NCBI RefSeq assembly: GCF_950295315.1
Contig: NC_080180.1
Span: 65,629,092-65,693,091, forward strand
Source of the DNA: Erinaceus europaeus
Taxonomy: Eukaryota > Chordata > Mammalia > Eulipotyphla > Erinaceidae
Reading direction: 5' to 3'
Length of the DNA: 64,000 bases
Shown here in pieces: positions 12,547-23,124 of this stretch. The translations under genes and the position numbers were made by a program. The stretch's first letter is position 1. Every line of letters starts with the position of its first letter. The notes under the pieces were generated by a model that saw only the letters and a list, made by a program, of their open reading frames with translations, did no database searches and was not told the DNA's origin.

Positions 12547-12730
12547 CTCTCTTTCAGTTTCCACCATGGTTGTGGTATTATGAAACTACCACTCCTGATG
12601 GCCATTGATAAGAGGCGGGGATATAGAGAGAGGTGCTGGTGAAGCCTCCCTGTGCAGGTGGGGAGCAGAGGTTTGAAGCCCAATCTTTGCACAGGGTAGC
12701 AGGTCTGCCAACCTCCTGGCTCCCACAAAA
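12547..12730 (-). mobile_element. tRNA-derived SINE with 3' extension
   Basis: Reverse of the extended subtype: CCACCATGGTTGTGG...CCACTCCTGATGGCCA (reverse 3' extension), GAGAGAGGTGCTGGTGAAGC, GTGCAGGTGGGGAGC, TTTGAAGCCCAATC and CTTTGCACAGGG, ending at the reversed head near CTGGCTCCC. Confidence 0.65.
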
Positions 12731-12734
12731 GTGA

Positions 12735-13756
12735 TATTCCTATTTCATCTTTTTTTTTTTTTATGTTGACAGTTCTAGTAGTAACTTTAGTCACCTTTAT
12801 TTTTCTCTCTCCATGGATCCTATTTGAGAATGGAAACTTCTTTTCCAAACATCATAAGCAGAGCCAGTCAACTATATATTTAAGGAACCTCCCTGCTCTC
12901 TTTCTCATTTGAACCTGCTGCTACCATCAGCGTTATCTTTCAGATAGGTTGAGTCAACTGGAAAACAACTTGGGTCTCTGTCCTCATTTGTCTTTGGCCC
13001 AGTTTTTGTTTGCTTCTTTTATATATGATGTTCTATAATTTTCCCCAGTTTTCCAGTGCTTTGTGTCACTTAAATGAGTAAAATAACGATTATTTTGTCT
13101 CAAGTTCTCCAAATATTCCTGTTCCACTTAATATAAAATATTTATCACAGGAATATGATAGGTTACAATTCTGTTCACAAGACTTCAGACACTTGCCACT
13201 GAAGTTTAACAGATTTAGAATAGATGTTTGCTTCAGCCATGTGTGAATGCATAACAGAATATCCCAATCACCTACTCTCCCAGTTTAAAAATCTTATTAA
13301 ACCTTTCAGCTTCCAATTATAAAACATTTCAAGCATGCCAAAACAATAGAATGATAACTTTTGAGACAACAACATAGCAAGTAGATAAGATTGTACAATG
13401 ATAAATACTGCCAGGAATAACTTAGTGGCTGAAATGAGCTATTTTTATGCTTATCACTGTATTTTTACTACAGATATTTATACAGAATATTGACATACAC
13501 ATGGGGCACTATTTAAATAAAATACCTAAACTTTAATTTATTCCATATTACCTATATAAGCAATGACTTAGCATCAATGAGTAATAATTGTATCTCAGAG
13601 GGGAAAAAGCTAATAAATTTATTTGCTGGATCAGCAATATTGAATTATTTGTGAATGGAAAGACTAAATATAATACACTAGAGAACTCTTGGGTAGCTTT
13701 TCCATTCTAATGGAAAAAGGTACAGACTGCCTTGATTTGTGTTTTATTTCCAAATT

Positions 13757-13812
<56 letters not shown>

Positions 13813-13995
13813 TCCATCCTGTCTAAGAACATTTAAATCTTAAAATTCAGTTTCTCATATTTCTTTGCCACCATTAATTCTCAGGGGATTAAAATTTCAT
13901 TTTCCCCAGATACTCAGCTTCTTACAATATTTTATTTTACTGAACTTAACTATATTTTATTTAACTATATTTTTCCAGGGCTTAGAGTTTTTATT
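12735..13995. other. Unassigned AT-rich sequence
   Basis: Nothing recognised except the (AT)n run at 13761-13810. Confidence 0.4.
13761..13810. repeat. (AT)n microsatellite
   Basis: 25 perfect AT units. Confidence 0.97.
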
Positions 13996-14001
13996 ATTCT
14001 T

Positions 14002-14707
14002 TCTTTTTTTTTAATTTATTTATGAAAAGGAAACACTAACAAAACTACAGGATAAGAGGGGTACAACTCCACACAGTTTCCACCACCAGAACTCAGTATC
14101 CCATCCCCTCCCTTGACAGCTTTCCTATTCTTTATCCCTCTGGGAGTGTGGACCCAAGGTCATTATGGAATGCAGAAGGTTTCCACCTGATCTGGCTTCT
14201 GTAATTGCTTCCCCGTTGAACATGGGCATTGAGAGGTTGATCCATATTCTCAGTGTGTCTCTCTCTTTCCCTAGTGGGGCAGGGCTCTGGGGAATCAGAG
14301 CTCTAGGAGACATTGGTGGGGTTGTCTGTCCAGGGACGTCTGATTGGCATCATGCTATCATTGGAACCTGGTGGCTGAATAGAGAGTCAACATATAAAGC
14401 AAACAAATTGTTGACTAATCATGAACCTAAAGGATGGAGTTGGGGGACATACTCTATGCTCCACCTGAGGAAGATGGGTCCTGATACTGGGGCAGCTTGG
14501 AACGTTCCTACTCATGACCACAGAATGTGAGCTCAGATCTACAGGGATGCAGAGGTCACATAGGCTCCTAAGCTGAATATGGGCCCCAGATGACATCAAA
14601 TCGATGGGGTTTACAGTCAACAATATTTATAGCCCTTTCCCATATTAGGGAGCTACTCTCTTCCTTGATCCAGCTTTCTGGCCCTTTTTCCAGCCTGACA
14701 TCATCTC
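14002..14707 (-). mobile_element. L1 3' end with 5' inversion (twin priming)
   Basis: The left part (14002-~14443) is the L1 3' UTR on the minus strand, with its T-rich end at the left. The right part (~14444-14707) is the more upstream stretch of the same UTR but on the plus strand. It reads GATCTACAGGGATGCAGAGG, GCTGAATATGGGCCCC and AGGGAGCTACTCTCTTCC, whereas the intact copy at 10311-11200 carries the reverse complement of these. About 200 bp of UTR between the two parts is missing at the junction. This is the arrangement expected from twin priming during reverse transcription. Confidence 0.85.
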
Positions 14708-14709
14708 AT

Positions 14710-15605
14710 TCTTATGAGAATTCTACCACTAGATAGTTGGCTTGATTACGATAATAGAATTTTGATGTTAGGCACTCTTTGCTTTGATTATTCAAGGGAT
14801 ATTAAAACTTGTATTTAGGCTAGGAGTGGGGGAGGACTCCTTTCTGTACTGGAATATCCACTCCTTGCACATATGATGAGATCAGTAGAAAAATGAGACT
14901 GTCTAGGTTTGTTGTGCAAATTACATGTGGAGAGCAGTATCAAATTATTGTTGCTCTTTACTTTTCAAAGAACTTAATAATCCTGGCAAATGAACAAGGT
15001 AATTCTCATCTGAATTAAATAATTATTTGCAGATATTGATCTCTCTCCTGTATAACTAACTCATGGAATGAAATATTAAACAGATAATAATTTTAAATTA
15101 CTGTGATGTTGCAGGACATCAAACATTGTATAATTAAAAGCTAGCTCTTTTATTTCAGTACTTTTAATTTCTCCTGTCTATAATTGTGTGAGATAACTCC
15201 ACTGGTAAACTATCTGTGAAAATGAAGCTAATTTTTTTTTTTACTTGAAGCTTACAAAATCTTTTGCCTTTGAAATGATCAATATTTATTTTCTTTATCT
15301 ATTTTTTCTTAGTTGTAATTTAAACTGAGATATTTGAAGAAAACTTAACTTTTTATATGATCTCTAAAAACAAAAATAACTATGGTTAGGCTGTCAAGCC
15401 TATAGTGAATGTTAGAGATTTGTGAGTGAAACTGAGGGCAAGAGGATTTCATCTTTTACCCACTTCCACAAGCCACTACTAAGTCTCCCTGAGGTTGACA
15501 GCTTCTCAACTTTTATTGATTGAGTCTCATCTCACCCATCTTTTATTTCCACACTCACTTAATATGTTCTATATTGGCACTATACTAACTTGATAATGCC
15601 ACTTA
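14710..15605. other. Unassigned AT-rich sequence
   Basis: No repeat or gene recognised. Confidence 0.4.
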
Positions 15606-15609
15606 TTAT

Positions 15610-15806
15610 TTCTTTTTTACTTTTTTAAAAAATATTTATTTATTATTGGAAAGAGACAGAGAGAAATTGAGAAGGGAGGAGGGGGTGATAAAAATGAAGA
15701 GACAGAGACACCTGTAGTCCTGCTTCACCATTTGTGAAGCTTTTCCCCCTCCAAGTGGGGACCAGGGTCTTGAACTTAAGCAGGTGTGCCACCCCTTGGC
15801 CCCATG
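15610..15806 (-). mobile_element. tRNA-derived SINE
   Basis: Reverse copy: T-rich tail, ATTTATTTATTATTGGAAAG, CACCTGTAGTCCTGCTTCAC, TTTGTGAAGCTTTTCCCC, AAGTGGGGACCAGGGT, TTGAACTTAAG. The part of the head between B and A boxes is deleted. Confidence 0.8.
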
Positions 15807-16104
15807 TCAATTAAATTTAAATATATATATTTTTTATTTGAAAATCTTTCGTATAATCACTATGCTGTCTCCCCAGCTCCAGTTACGTTTATTCATAGTG
15901 GTTCACTTTTTGTTGAATGAATCCCTAACGAAATTCTCTAACTCGATGCTTCTTATCTTTTTACCTTTTCAAGTTTAATCTATTGTCTTTGTGTAACTTC
16001 ACTTTTTTCCAGTCACAGACTAGGAAGGGCTCTGGATTAGGACTAATGAATCTCCCATATACTTTCTTTTTAAAGTTGAAAGGATTTTCTTACATTTAAA
16101 AACA

Positions 16105-16312
16105 ATCCGTTCGGCGGCCACCTGGTTGAGCACACATGTCACAGTGCGCAAGGACCTGGGTTTGGCCCTCGGTCCCCACCTGCTGGGGGAAAGCTTTGCT
16201 GTCATGAGGCAGCGCTGTAGGTGTCTTTCTGTCTCTCTCCCTCTCCATCCCTGATACCCTCTCAATTTCTGGCTGTCTTTGTCCAATAAGTAAAGATAAT
16301 AATAAGATAAAA
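16105..16312 (+). mobile_element. tRNA-derived SINE
   Basis: CGGCCACCTGGTTGAGCACA (A box), GCAAGGACCTGGGTTTGGCC (B box), CTCGGTCCCCACCTGC, GGTGTCTTTCTGTCTC, CTCAATTTCTGGCTGTC and a tail of AATAAGTAAAGATAATAAT. This is the 'hard-tail' subtype seen reversed at 18086, 20232 and 41045. Confidence 0.85.
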
Positions 16313-16469
16313 ATACACAGAATGACTGCTTTTCCACTTTCAGTATTACTTTATGTCAATGGTAATTACTTTTCTTGTCTTTATTCCCTTGGGCAACAAT
16401 ATGGTGTGATTCTCTGATATATGCAAATAAACATATACATTCTTTTTTTAGAGCACAGAGTGTCTTATT

Positions 16470-16800
16470 TAAAAATTTTTTTTTTATTTAAGAAAGGAGA
16501 CATTAACAAAATCATAGGATGGGGGGGGGGGCTACAATGCCACACAATTCCCGCCACCCAATCTCTATATCCTGTCCCCTCCCCACTAGCTTTCCCATTC
16601 TCTATCCCTCTGGGAGCATGGACCCAGGGTCATTGTGGGTTGCAGAAGGTGGAAGGTCTGGCTTCTGTAATTGCTTCCCCGCTGAACATGGGCGTTGACT
16701 GGTCGGTCCATACTCCCAGTCTGCCTCTCTTTTTCCCTAGTAGGGTGGGTCTCTGGGGAAACAGAGCTCCAGGACACATTGGTGGGGTCTTCAATCCAGG
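16470..16800 (-). mobile_element. L1 3' UTR part of a SINE-L1 chimera
   Basis: Minus-strand L1 3' UTR. The T-rich left end is followed by GGATGGGGGGGGGGGCTACA, CACACAATTCCCGCCACC, TCTATCCCTCTGGGAGCATG and CACATTGGTGGGGTC. Instead of stopping at unique sequence, the upstream end runs directly into a SINE head in the same orientation. Confidence 0.8.
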
Positions 16801-16896
16801 GTGGGGAGTTGGTGGTTCAAACTGGGATCCTTATGCCAGTCCTTGCACTTTGCACCACCTGCGCTTAACCCACTGTGCTACCGCCTGACTCCCCAA
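16801..16896 (-). mobile_element. SINE tRNA head fused to L1
   Basis: Read on the minus strand: GGGGAGTCAGGCGGTAGCAC (start and A box), GTTAAGCGCAGGTGG, GCAAGGACTGGCATAAGGAT, a B box of the CCAGTTTGAACC type, then CTCCCCAC. The SINE stops there, at a CAGG motif that also occurs at this place in the L1 UTR. The SINE body and tail are absent. Confidence 0.8.
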
Positions 16897-16899
16897 TCA

Positions 16900-17765
16900 A
16901 TTCTTTTCTATAGCTAGGTTATTGCTGGATACATAATCTCTTAACATATCTTATTTTTAGATACTGTACTATAAAACTTTCAAGAACACAGATATCATTT
17001 GCATTGAACCTTTCTCTTTTGTGTTTATTTTCCAAAACATCTAAAATTAAGAAAAATCACTATTCTATTTTATATAAGGAAGATTGATTTGAACAGTATA
17101 ATTTTTATTTTAAAGATCTTGTTGGTGATGTGCTTTTCTGCTGAGAAAGAAGGATGTTCATGAACATTAAACTATGTTAGCGTTTAGAAACAATAAAACA
17201 TTCTTGGGTTTTTCTTAATGGATTTTCATACTCTTCACAACTGAAATACTTCAGTCCTGACTGTACCACACCTATGCTAAACAGTCATTACATAGTGGCT
17301 GGTCAGACAGACCCACCAGTAGGTTGTTGACAGCCATTTCAGACTTGGACTTAAGAGAATGTGTGTTATTCATGTGCTCTGACTTACTGCTGCCTTTCGA
17401 TTTTGGCTTGATTAGTTTCACTGCTTTCTTTCTCTTTGCCTAAAGTTGTGCATGGGATTATGAGGAGAGGCACGGTGAATATTCTTAGGATGCATAAGCG
17501 ATGACTGCATAAGGAGCAGCAGTAATGACAGGTGTGAATGAAACCTCTAGTGACAAGGAGGGTGTGATTCAACTCTGAATTTTGTAAGCATATATGAGAG
17601 ACAGGAGGACCTCTGTGTCAACAATTACCTGATAACTCATTATCCCCCAAGTTTACAAATATCTGTATGAAACATCGAAAGGAGAATTAAAATAGGCCTC
17701 GCTTTCTGGGGTTTAAATTTATTCCATAGTTTACTGTATGTATCTGTGGTAGTGCCGTAATGTCT
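16900..17765. other. Unassigned sequence
   Basis: No element or gene recognised. The minus-strand frame at 17384-17572 has no recognisable domain. Confidence 0.4.
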
Positions 17766-17769
17766 GTTT

Positions 17770-18085
17770 GCTTATTATAGATCTTTAAAGGAAAAACTTA
17801 AATCGGGAAGTATGATTCTTTCAGGTCTATTCTTTCTCTAGCTGGCTTTGACTAGCAGTGTCTTTGGTGCTTCTGTATTTGTTTTAGTGAGTTATTTTCT
17901 ATTTATGAAAAGAGTTACCTTTGGGGTTTCACAGGGATTTTACTGAATCCATATATTGTATTAAGTAGTCTAGGTGTTTTAACAATATCAGTTCTTCAGA
18001 TTCTTCCGAGTGCGGTGTATTTTGTTTATTTTAATATATTTATTTCTCTCAATAATGTTCTGTAATTCTAGACTACAGACCTTTC
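17770..18085 (-). mobile_element. Old L1 ORF2 fragment, left part
   Basis: Plus strand shows the reverse complement of the C-terminal reverse-transcriptase-to-linker part of ORF2. Recognisable phrases are TCGGGAAGTATGATTC, AGGGATTTTACTGAATCC, TTAACAATATCAGTTCTTC and AATAATGTTCTGTAATTC. Frame is broken by stops and indels; a dead, old copy. It continues after a nested SINE at 18286-18450. Confidence 0.75.
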
Positions 18086-18285
18086 CTTTTTTAAAAATAT
18101 TATCTTTATTTATTTATTGCATAGAGACAGCCAGAAATTGAGAGAAAGGGGGAGATAGAGGTGGGGAGAGAGAGACAGAGAGACGCCTGTAGCTCTTCAG
18201 CGCTCATGAAGCTTCTACCCTGAAGGTGGGAACCAGGGGTTGAACTCTGGTCCTTGCACGCTGTAGCATGTGCGCTCAACCTTTC
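18086..18285 (-). mobile_element. tRNA-derived SINE nested in L1
   Basis: T-rich tail, TTTATTTATTGCATAGAGAC, CAGAAATTGAGAG, CGCCTGTAGCTCTTCAGC, GGTGGGAACCAGGGGTTGAA, TCCTTGCACGCTGTAGCATG, ending at GCGCTCAACC. ACCTTTC flanks both sides, as expected for a short target-site duplication. Confidence 0.85.
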
Positions 18286-18450
18286 ATTTCCTTGGTTAAA
18301 TTTTTGTAAGTATTCTTTTTACGCTATTATAAATTGTACAGTCCTCATGATTTTTTTCTTAAATAGCTGATGTAAAGTAACTTATTTTGATGATTGCTTT
18401 TTGTATCTTGCAATGTCACGGATTTTGCTTGTTAGCCCTAGTATTGGGCT
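18286..18450 (-). mobile_element. Old L1 ORF2 fragment, right part
   Basis: Continuation of 17770-18085: TTTCATTTCCTTGGTTAAAT, TTTTTGTAAGTATTC, TTTTGTATCTTGCAATGTC, TTGCTTGTTAGCCCTAGT are reverse-complement ORF2 phrases. Confidence 0.75.
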
Positions 18451-18479
18451 GTCTGAAAAGTCTCGATGCTTTTTTTGCA

Positions 18480-18895
18480 GTGAGAGACACATTAGCCAAC
18501 AACAGAGGAATGTCTAAGAAAGTAGTGACATATATATTCAGGAATTCAGAATGATGAAGTCACCTCCTTTACCTCATCTTGGGTGGAGCTTGAAGGAGAA
18601 TGATTAAGCTAGAACACCCAGAAAGGGAAGGATGGATATGGGATGACCTCACTCATGAGCCGAACTTAAGAGACATGAACAGAAAGGGGAAACAGCATTC
18701 AAGACAGACTGGTTTAGTGCATTGCATCAAAGCAAAGGGCTGGGGAAAGAGGGCAGGGAGAGAGATGGAGGGGAGGGGAGCTTTCAGTTCTTGATAAATG
18801 AACATAGTAAATGAGCTAAGCTGGGAATGAGAGTGTGTTGCAGAGAAATGGTATCCATGTGCAACAATTGTACTGTAAACCATTTACCTGCCAAT
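18480..18895 (+). mobile_element. L1 3' end fragment
   Basis: Plus-strand ORF2 end/3' UTR: TTTACCTCATCTTGGGTGGA, GCTTGAAGGAGAATGATTAA, GGATGGATATGGGATGACCT, CACTCATGAGC, ending ACTGTAAACCATTTACCTGC CAATTAAAAA-type tail. An older L1 lineage than the young 3' UTR. Confidence 0.75.
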
Positions 18896-18899
18896 TAAA

Positions 18900-19525
18900 A
18901 AATTATGCAATGTTAACTGGTAAATATATTTAGGTAAAATATATTTTATAAAACATACACACACAATTAAGTCATAGAAAAACAAGTCATGACTTTTCCA
19001 ACTGCCAAGCAAAGTTTGTGGAATCTTCAGGATTTTCTAAATGTAATATTTTATCATCTAAGATAGAGATTATTTTATTATTGACTCCTTTTCAATTTGA
19101 ACAACCCTTCCTTTTCCTGGCTCATAAAGATTTTTCTAGCCTATATGGTTGATCTACTAGGATATATACTTTGTTGAATACCAGTAATGACAATGTGTTC
19201 TGCCCGCGTGTGGAAGAAAGACACAAACCACAACATATCAGTAGGTTCCAAGAAATTTCAATCATGCTAAATATACATTCACGATACAAATTCCTTTTTT
19301 TGTATCACTGGAACTTCACTGCTCTGGGCTATTGTTTTTTCTTGCAGAAGAAAATAGAAAGACGGAAAGACATCACTGTACTAAAAACTTCCCCCAGTGC
19401 AGTGTGTGTGTGGGGGGGGGGGCTGAAGTCAGTTGGGGTTTCCTGTAAGACAAAGCGGATGCACGATCCCCAGAACTGTCTTGGCAGCCCGTGATAATCA
19501 GCCTCAACTAAAGAAGATTTCCAGG
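18900..19525. other. Unassigned sequence
   Basis: No element recognised; a G-run at about 19411 is notable only as a homopolymer. Confidence 0.4.
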
Positions 19526-19527
19526 GA

Positions 19528-19910
19528 TCTGGGCAGCGGTGCACCAGATTAAGCACACAGAGTACTAAGGTCAAGGACCTGCACAAGGATCTAGGTTTAA
19601 GGCTTCACTTCCCAGCTGCAGAGCTGAAGCGTCACAGGCAGTGAAGCAGGTCTGCGGGTGTCTCTCTTTCTGTCTCTACTTCTCTCAGTTTCTCTCAGTC
19701 TTGTCCGGTAAAGTGGGGAAAATGGCTGCCAGGAGCAGCGGATCTTTTGTGCCTGCCACAAATCTCAGCCATACCTGGAGGAAAGAAAGGAAAGAGAGAG
19801 ACAGAGACACAGAGAGACAGAGACACAGAGAGAACATGGAAGGAAGGAAGGAAGGAAGGAAGGAAGGAAGGAAGGAAGGAAGGAAGGAAAGAAGGAAGGA
19901 AAGAAAATTT
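19528..19910 (+). mobile_element. tRNA-derived SINE with extension and (GGAA)n tail
   Basis: TGGGCAGCGGTGCACCAGAT (head), AGTGAAGCAGGTCTGCGGGT, TCTCTCAGTCTTGTCCG, then the 3' extension (GCCAGGAGCAGCGGATC...ATACCTGGAGGAAAG). It ends in (GGAA)n at 19839-19905, probably grown from the tail. Confidence 0.8.
19839..19905. repeat. (GGAA)n microsatellite
   Basis: About 16 GGAA units with one GAAA interruption. The Lys/Glu/Gly/Arg open frames that cross it are compositional. Confidence 0.95.
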
Positions 19911-19994
19911 CAACAGAGTAGTGGCAAAGTAGGGAAAGCTTCAGCTTTTGATTAGCATCAAATAATGATAAATCCTTTTTCTCTAAGATACAGA

Positions 19995-20135
19995 ACTAGG
20001 ATTTATTTTTTAATTAAAAATTATTTGATGGACAGAAAAACACTTAGAGGAGAAAAGGGAGAGGAGGAAAAAGACACCTGCAGCCCTGCTTCAACACTTG
20101 TGAACTTTTAAATGTCAGGCAGTCTAGCAGCTACA
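19995..20135 (-). mobile_element. tRNA-derived SINE fragment
   Basis: Reverse copy: TTTTTTAATTAAAAATTATT, GACACCTGCAGCCCTGCTTC, CACTTGTGAACTTTT, head lost. Confidence 0.6.
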
Positions 20136-20231
20136 GTGCACTTGTCTTATGTAAGAAAAGATAAATTAAAGCTTATCTTCAGCTAGTAGCTTTGAACAGA
20201 AGCCTTTATACTCTCCTGAAATGACTGGTTT

Positions 20232-20447
20232 TTCTTTTTTTAAATTTTTTATTGTTATCTTTATTTATTTATTGGATAGGGACAGCCAGAAATCAAGAGG
20301 GGAGGGGGAGATAGAAAGGGTGAGAGTTAGACAGACACCTGCAGCCCTGCTTCACCACTTGTGAAGCTTTCCTCATGCAGGTGGGGACTGGGGGTTTGAA
20401 CTCAGGTCCTTGCGCATTGTAACGTGTGCACTCAACCAGGTGGTTTT
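20232..20447 (-). mobile_element. tRNA-derived SINE
   Basis: Well preserved reverse copy: ATTTATTTATTGGATAGGGA, CAGCCAGAAATCAAGAGGGG, CACCTGCAGCCCTGCTTCAC, GCAGGTGGGGACTGGGGGTT, TGAACTCAGGTCCTTGCGCA, GTGTGCACTCAACCAGG. Confidence 0.9.
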
Positions 20448-20515
20448 TCATGAGAAGCCTGTGAGTACCAGCATTCACATCACCTGTGTCCTAGGCAGAC
20501 CATGTATACAACACC

Positions 20516-20538
20516 TCTCTCTCTCTCTCTCTCTCTTT
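20516..20538. repeat. (CT)n microsatellite
   Basis: Short perfect CT run. Confidence 0.9.
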
Positions 20539-20719
20539 CCTGGATTCTTCAGTATCACCAGCCACACCCTGTACTGGAAGCCAAGTTTGATGTGATGAAT
20601 CAACATGCAGCCTGCTCTACCATTTAAAAACAGAGAGAGAGAACAAGAAACGGAAGTATACAGTATACAGAAGAACTTGCCCTTCTTGGAAACTGAATCA
20701 TTAGTCATCCCCAAAGGTA

Positions 20720-21700
20720 TTTTGATATCCTTGGCAATACATGTATAATTTCCATCACATAGTTTAAGGATTAAAGAAACACAACATGTTCCCAGCTATC
20801 AGAGCGCCGTGTCAGCATTTGCCCCACAGACCTAAACTTTGTGAGGATGTACATACAGAAATGTTTCAAGGACTGTGTCTAACCCTACTATCAGCTGCTC
20901 CCAGCAGGCCATACATTTATTTTAGTTTGTTGATGGGCTCAGCACTGAGACGGAACACCTGATAAAGCTCGTCAGAGTCAGCCCAGCCATGACAAGTGAA
21001 ACAGAGAGTGGGCATCTCTTTCTTAATAAATAATAAACTACTCGGGAAGAAACTTAATTATTTGGGAGCAGCAGTATACTTGTCTAATGTATTCATATGA
21101 TGCTCATTGCACTTCAAAATTAAATGGCTGTTCTAAAATATGATGCAAAATTACATATTCAGGGAGTCTTTCCAGAGGGCTAATTGAAAACTGCTTATGA
21201 AGCCATGGGCATAAACTGCAAATGGAGTCCACTTTCAAAACTTCGCCCAGGCTGAGAGACTCACTGTGCTGATCTGCTGACGGGCCATTTCAATGGGAGG
21301 GAGGCAGCTTTCCCCCTAAGAATGCAGGGGTAGCCACTTTTGGAAGAAAAAAGACACACAATTTGTTTGTTGAATCGAGTAGGCTTTATTGTAAGAAGAC
21401 TACTTTGGATTTTTTTTTTTTTTTTTGAGGCCATTTATTCTCAAATCAAAGACAATGCCAAACTGACACACGTAATATTTGCTATAAATCTAGTTGGGTG
21501 TATGATCAGCTCTAACTTATAATTTACTGAAAAAGAAAAAAAAAAGGAAGAAATTAAGAACAGGGGAAAAAAGAAACCACTGGAATTTTACAAAGTGCCA
21601 GCTTAGAGAATCTAGAAGTTATTTCTAATAATTATGGCATAGATGAAGCTAATTGATTAAATATTAAAATATGTTAAAGAAGAGAGTAAGAAAACAACTT
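20720..21700. other. Unassigned; possible conserved non-coding block
   Basis: No repeat phrases in nearly 1 kb, unusual for this window. It has a balanced AT-rich composition and no long frame. This is compatible with unique, perhaps constrained, non-coding DNA, which only cross-species alignment can show. A T20-type run lies at about 21412. Confidence 0.3.
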
Positions 21701-21702
21701 CC

Positions 21703-22077
21703 CTAGTGATTTCTGGGTCCATAATCAGATTGGCACCCTAAGCCTGCTGGATATTGCTTTTTTAAAATGTTTTTTCTATGAAACCAGGCCAACTCAAGCA
21801 TTGCCAAAACAACAGAGTTGCTGTGGAACTTTCTCCCAGAGAACATTCCCTTCCGAGTTGACAATTGCCTCTCTAGAAATGCCCTTCTTCTAGGCTGAGA
21901 CACTGTTCTTGGCTTCCTGGCTGAAACTTCTTCCAACAAGGTGAGTTCCAGTTCCTGACCTTCACCATCACAATGCCCCTCGGTATTTTGGAAAACTCTA
22001 GATGAACTATCCTTTTCTTGCATAATGGTCTTCAGTGTTTTTGGTGGAGTTCCCTTATTAGGTTTCTGAGTTTGCAC
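21703..22077 (-). other. 124-codon open frame, unrecognised
   Basis: The longest non-low-complexity minus-strand frame in the left two thirds. It is basic, rich in Lys/Arg/Ser/Thr (starts MQTQKPNKGTPPK), with no signal peptide, membrane segment or domain I recognise. On the minus strand it is preceded by an A-rich run (complement of 22113-22122). There is no clear splice context and no poly(A). It could be chance or a relic of a processed pseudogene; I do not call it a gene. Confidence 0.2.
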
Positions 22078-22401
22078 TTAGACAAGGGAGGCATCTATAT
22101 GATGATGTTTTGTTTTTTTTTTCCCCCAGGCTCACCTTGATTCTCTGCCTGTTGACTCCTTTCAGTTTTGTCTAATACCCAGGTCACTCCAGGATGTCTT
22201 CCTTGAACTCATTCTGTATATTTAACATTACAGGGCATGGCAATCTTATATGTAATGAGTTATCTAGTACACAGTTAGTGAGTAGACACTTTATGGCTAT
22301 AAAAGTGTCCCATTCCTTACTCAACAATACCCACCCAAGGCTGTTTCTCAGTTCATTCAGTTGCCACTGTAATGGGCATTATATAGTAAGATTTTAAGGT
22401 A

Positions 22402-22407
22402 CTTCAT
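22402..22407 (+). repeat. Left target-site duplication of solo LTR
   Basis: CTTCAT, repeated exactly at 22688-22693. Confidence 0.85.
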
Positions 22408-22687
22408 TGTTGGTATTTCACATTGGTTTGGTCTTCCCCCCCACCCCCGCCTCCGGGAGATTGTGGTTTAGTCTTTGCCTTTTCATGCTTCTTCCTTCTC
22501 CCTGCCCCCTATCCTAGTACTTCCTGAGTTCCACTCTGCCTCCGGAGGAAAAAGATGGAGGAGCACATGGTGTGGTGATCAGGTTGTTTGCCTGCTCGTG
22601 AATAAAGATTAAACTGCATTCTCAGCTCAGCCACGAGTTTCTAGTCATCTGTTACCTGCCCGTGAAGCCAGCCCGGAGAAAACAACA
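22408..22687 (+). mobile_element. Solo LTR (280 bp), ERVK-like small family
   Basis: Starts TGTTGGTATT and ends CAACA. A perfect 6-bp duplication (CTTCAT) flanks it, as class II (ERVK-like) elements make. It has an AATAAA signal at 22601-22606 about 80 bp before the end. The first ~45 bp (CACATTGGTTTG, then a C-rich run ending CCGCC) and the last part (CTGTTACCTGCC, GTGAAGCCAGCCCGG) match the ends of the LTRs at 60930 and 62938. It is therefore a shorter, older relative. No internal sequence remains, as expected after LTR-LTR recombination. Confidence 0.85.
22601..22606 (+). promoter_or_regulatory. LTR polyadenylation signal
   Basis: AATAAA within the solo LTR, at the same relative position as in the 60930 LTR. 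Confidence 0.6.
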
Positions 22688-22693
22688 CTTCAT
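22688..22693 (+). repeat. Right target-site duplication of solo LTR
   Basis: CTTCAT, exact match to 22402-22407. Confidence 0.85.
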
Positions 22694-23120
22694 GGTCCTT
22701 AAATAATTGATTAGAATATTGAAAATAACTCCCTTTTCTCTCCTATTCAATGAATTAAATAAATGACCACTTAAATAATATATAATCAATACAAGTAGCA
22801 ACTCCAACTTTGTGATTTTACCAAAATAAGCACTCAAAATACAGATAATACAAATTGTTAATTTAAAATAATAGTTAAACTAAAAACGCAACATGCTTCT
22901 ATATTCTATGGCAGTAACTAATAAAAAATTCACATAAATTAATAAGAGGTTTTGAAAAGCATTAACAGTTTTCCACTTTGACAATAATTATAAGCAGCTG
23001 AAGAACTAACAATAAAATATAGCTTTTCCCAATGTGAAGAAATTGTTAACTGTGGCAGGCTATATTCAAGCCTATAGAATAAGCCTCAGGAAATAAGGAA
23101 ATAATTGTGATATGAAAATA
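22694..23120. other. Unassigned AT-rich sequence
   Basis: Nothing recognised. Confidence 0.4.
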
Positions 23121-23124
23121 ATTC

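Noticed and set aside
18450..18480. Mariner-like terminal repeat (TTGGGCTGTCTGAAAAGTC)
   Set aside because: Only one short end-like motif. I saw no partner inverted repeat or transposase remnant.
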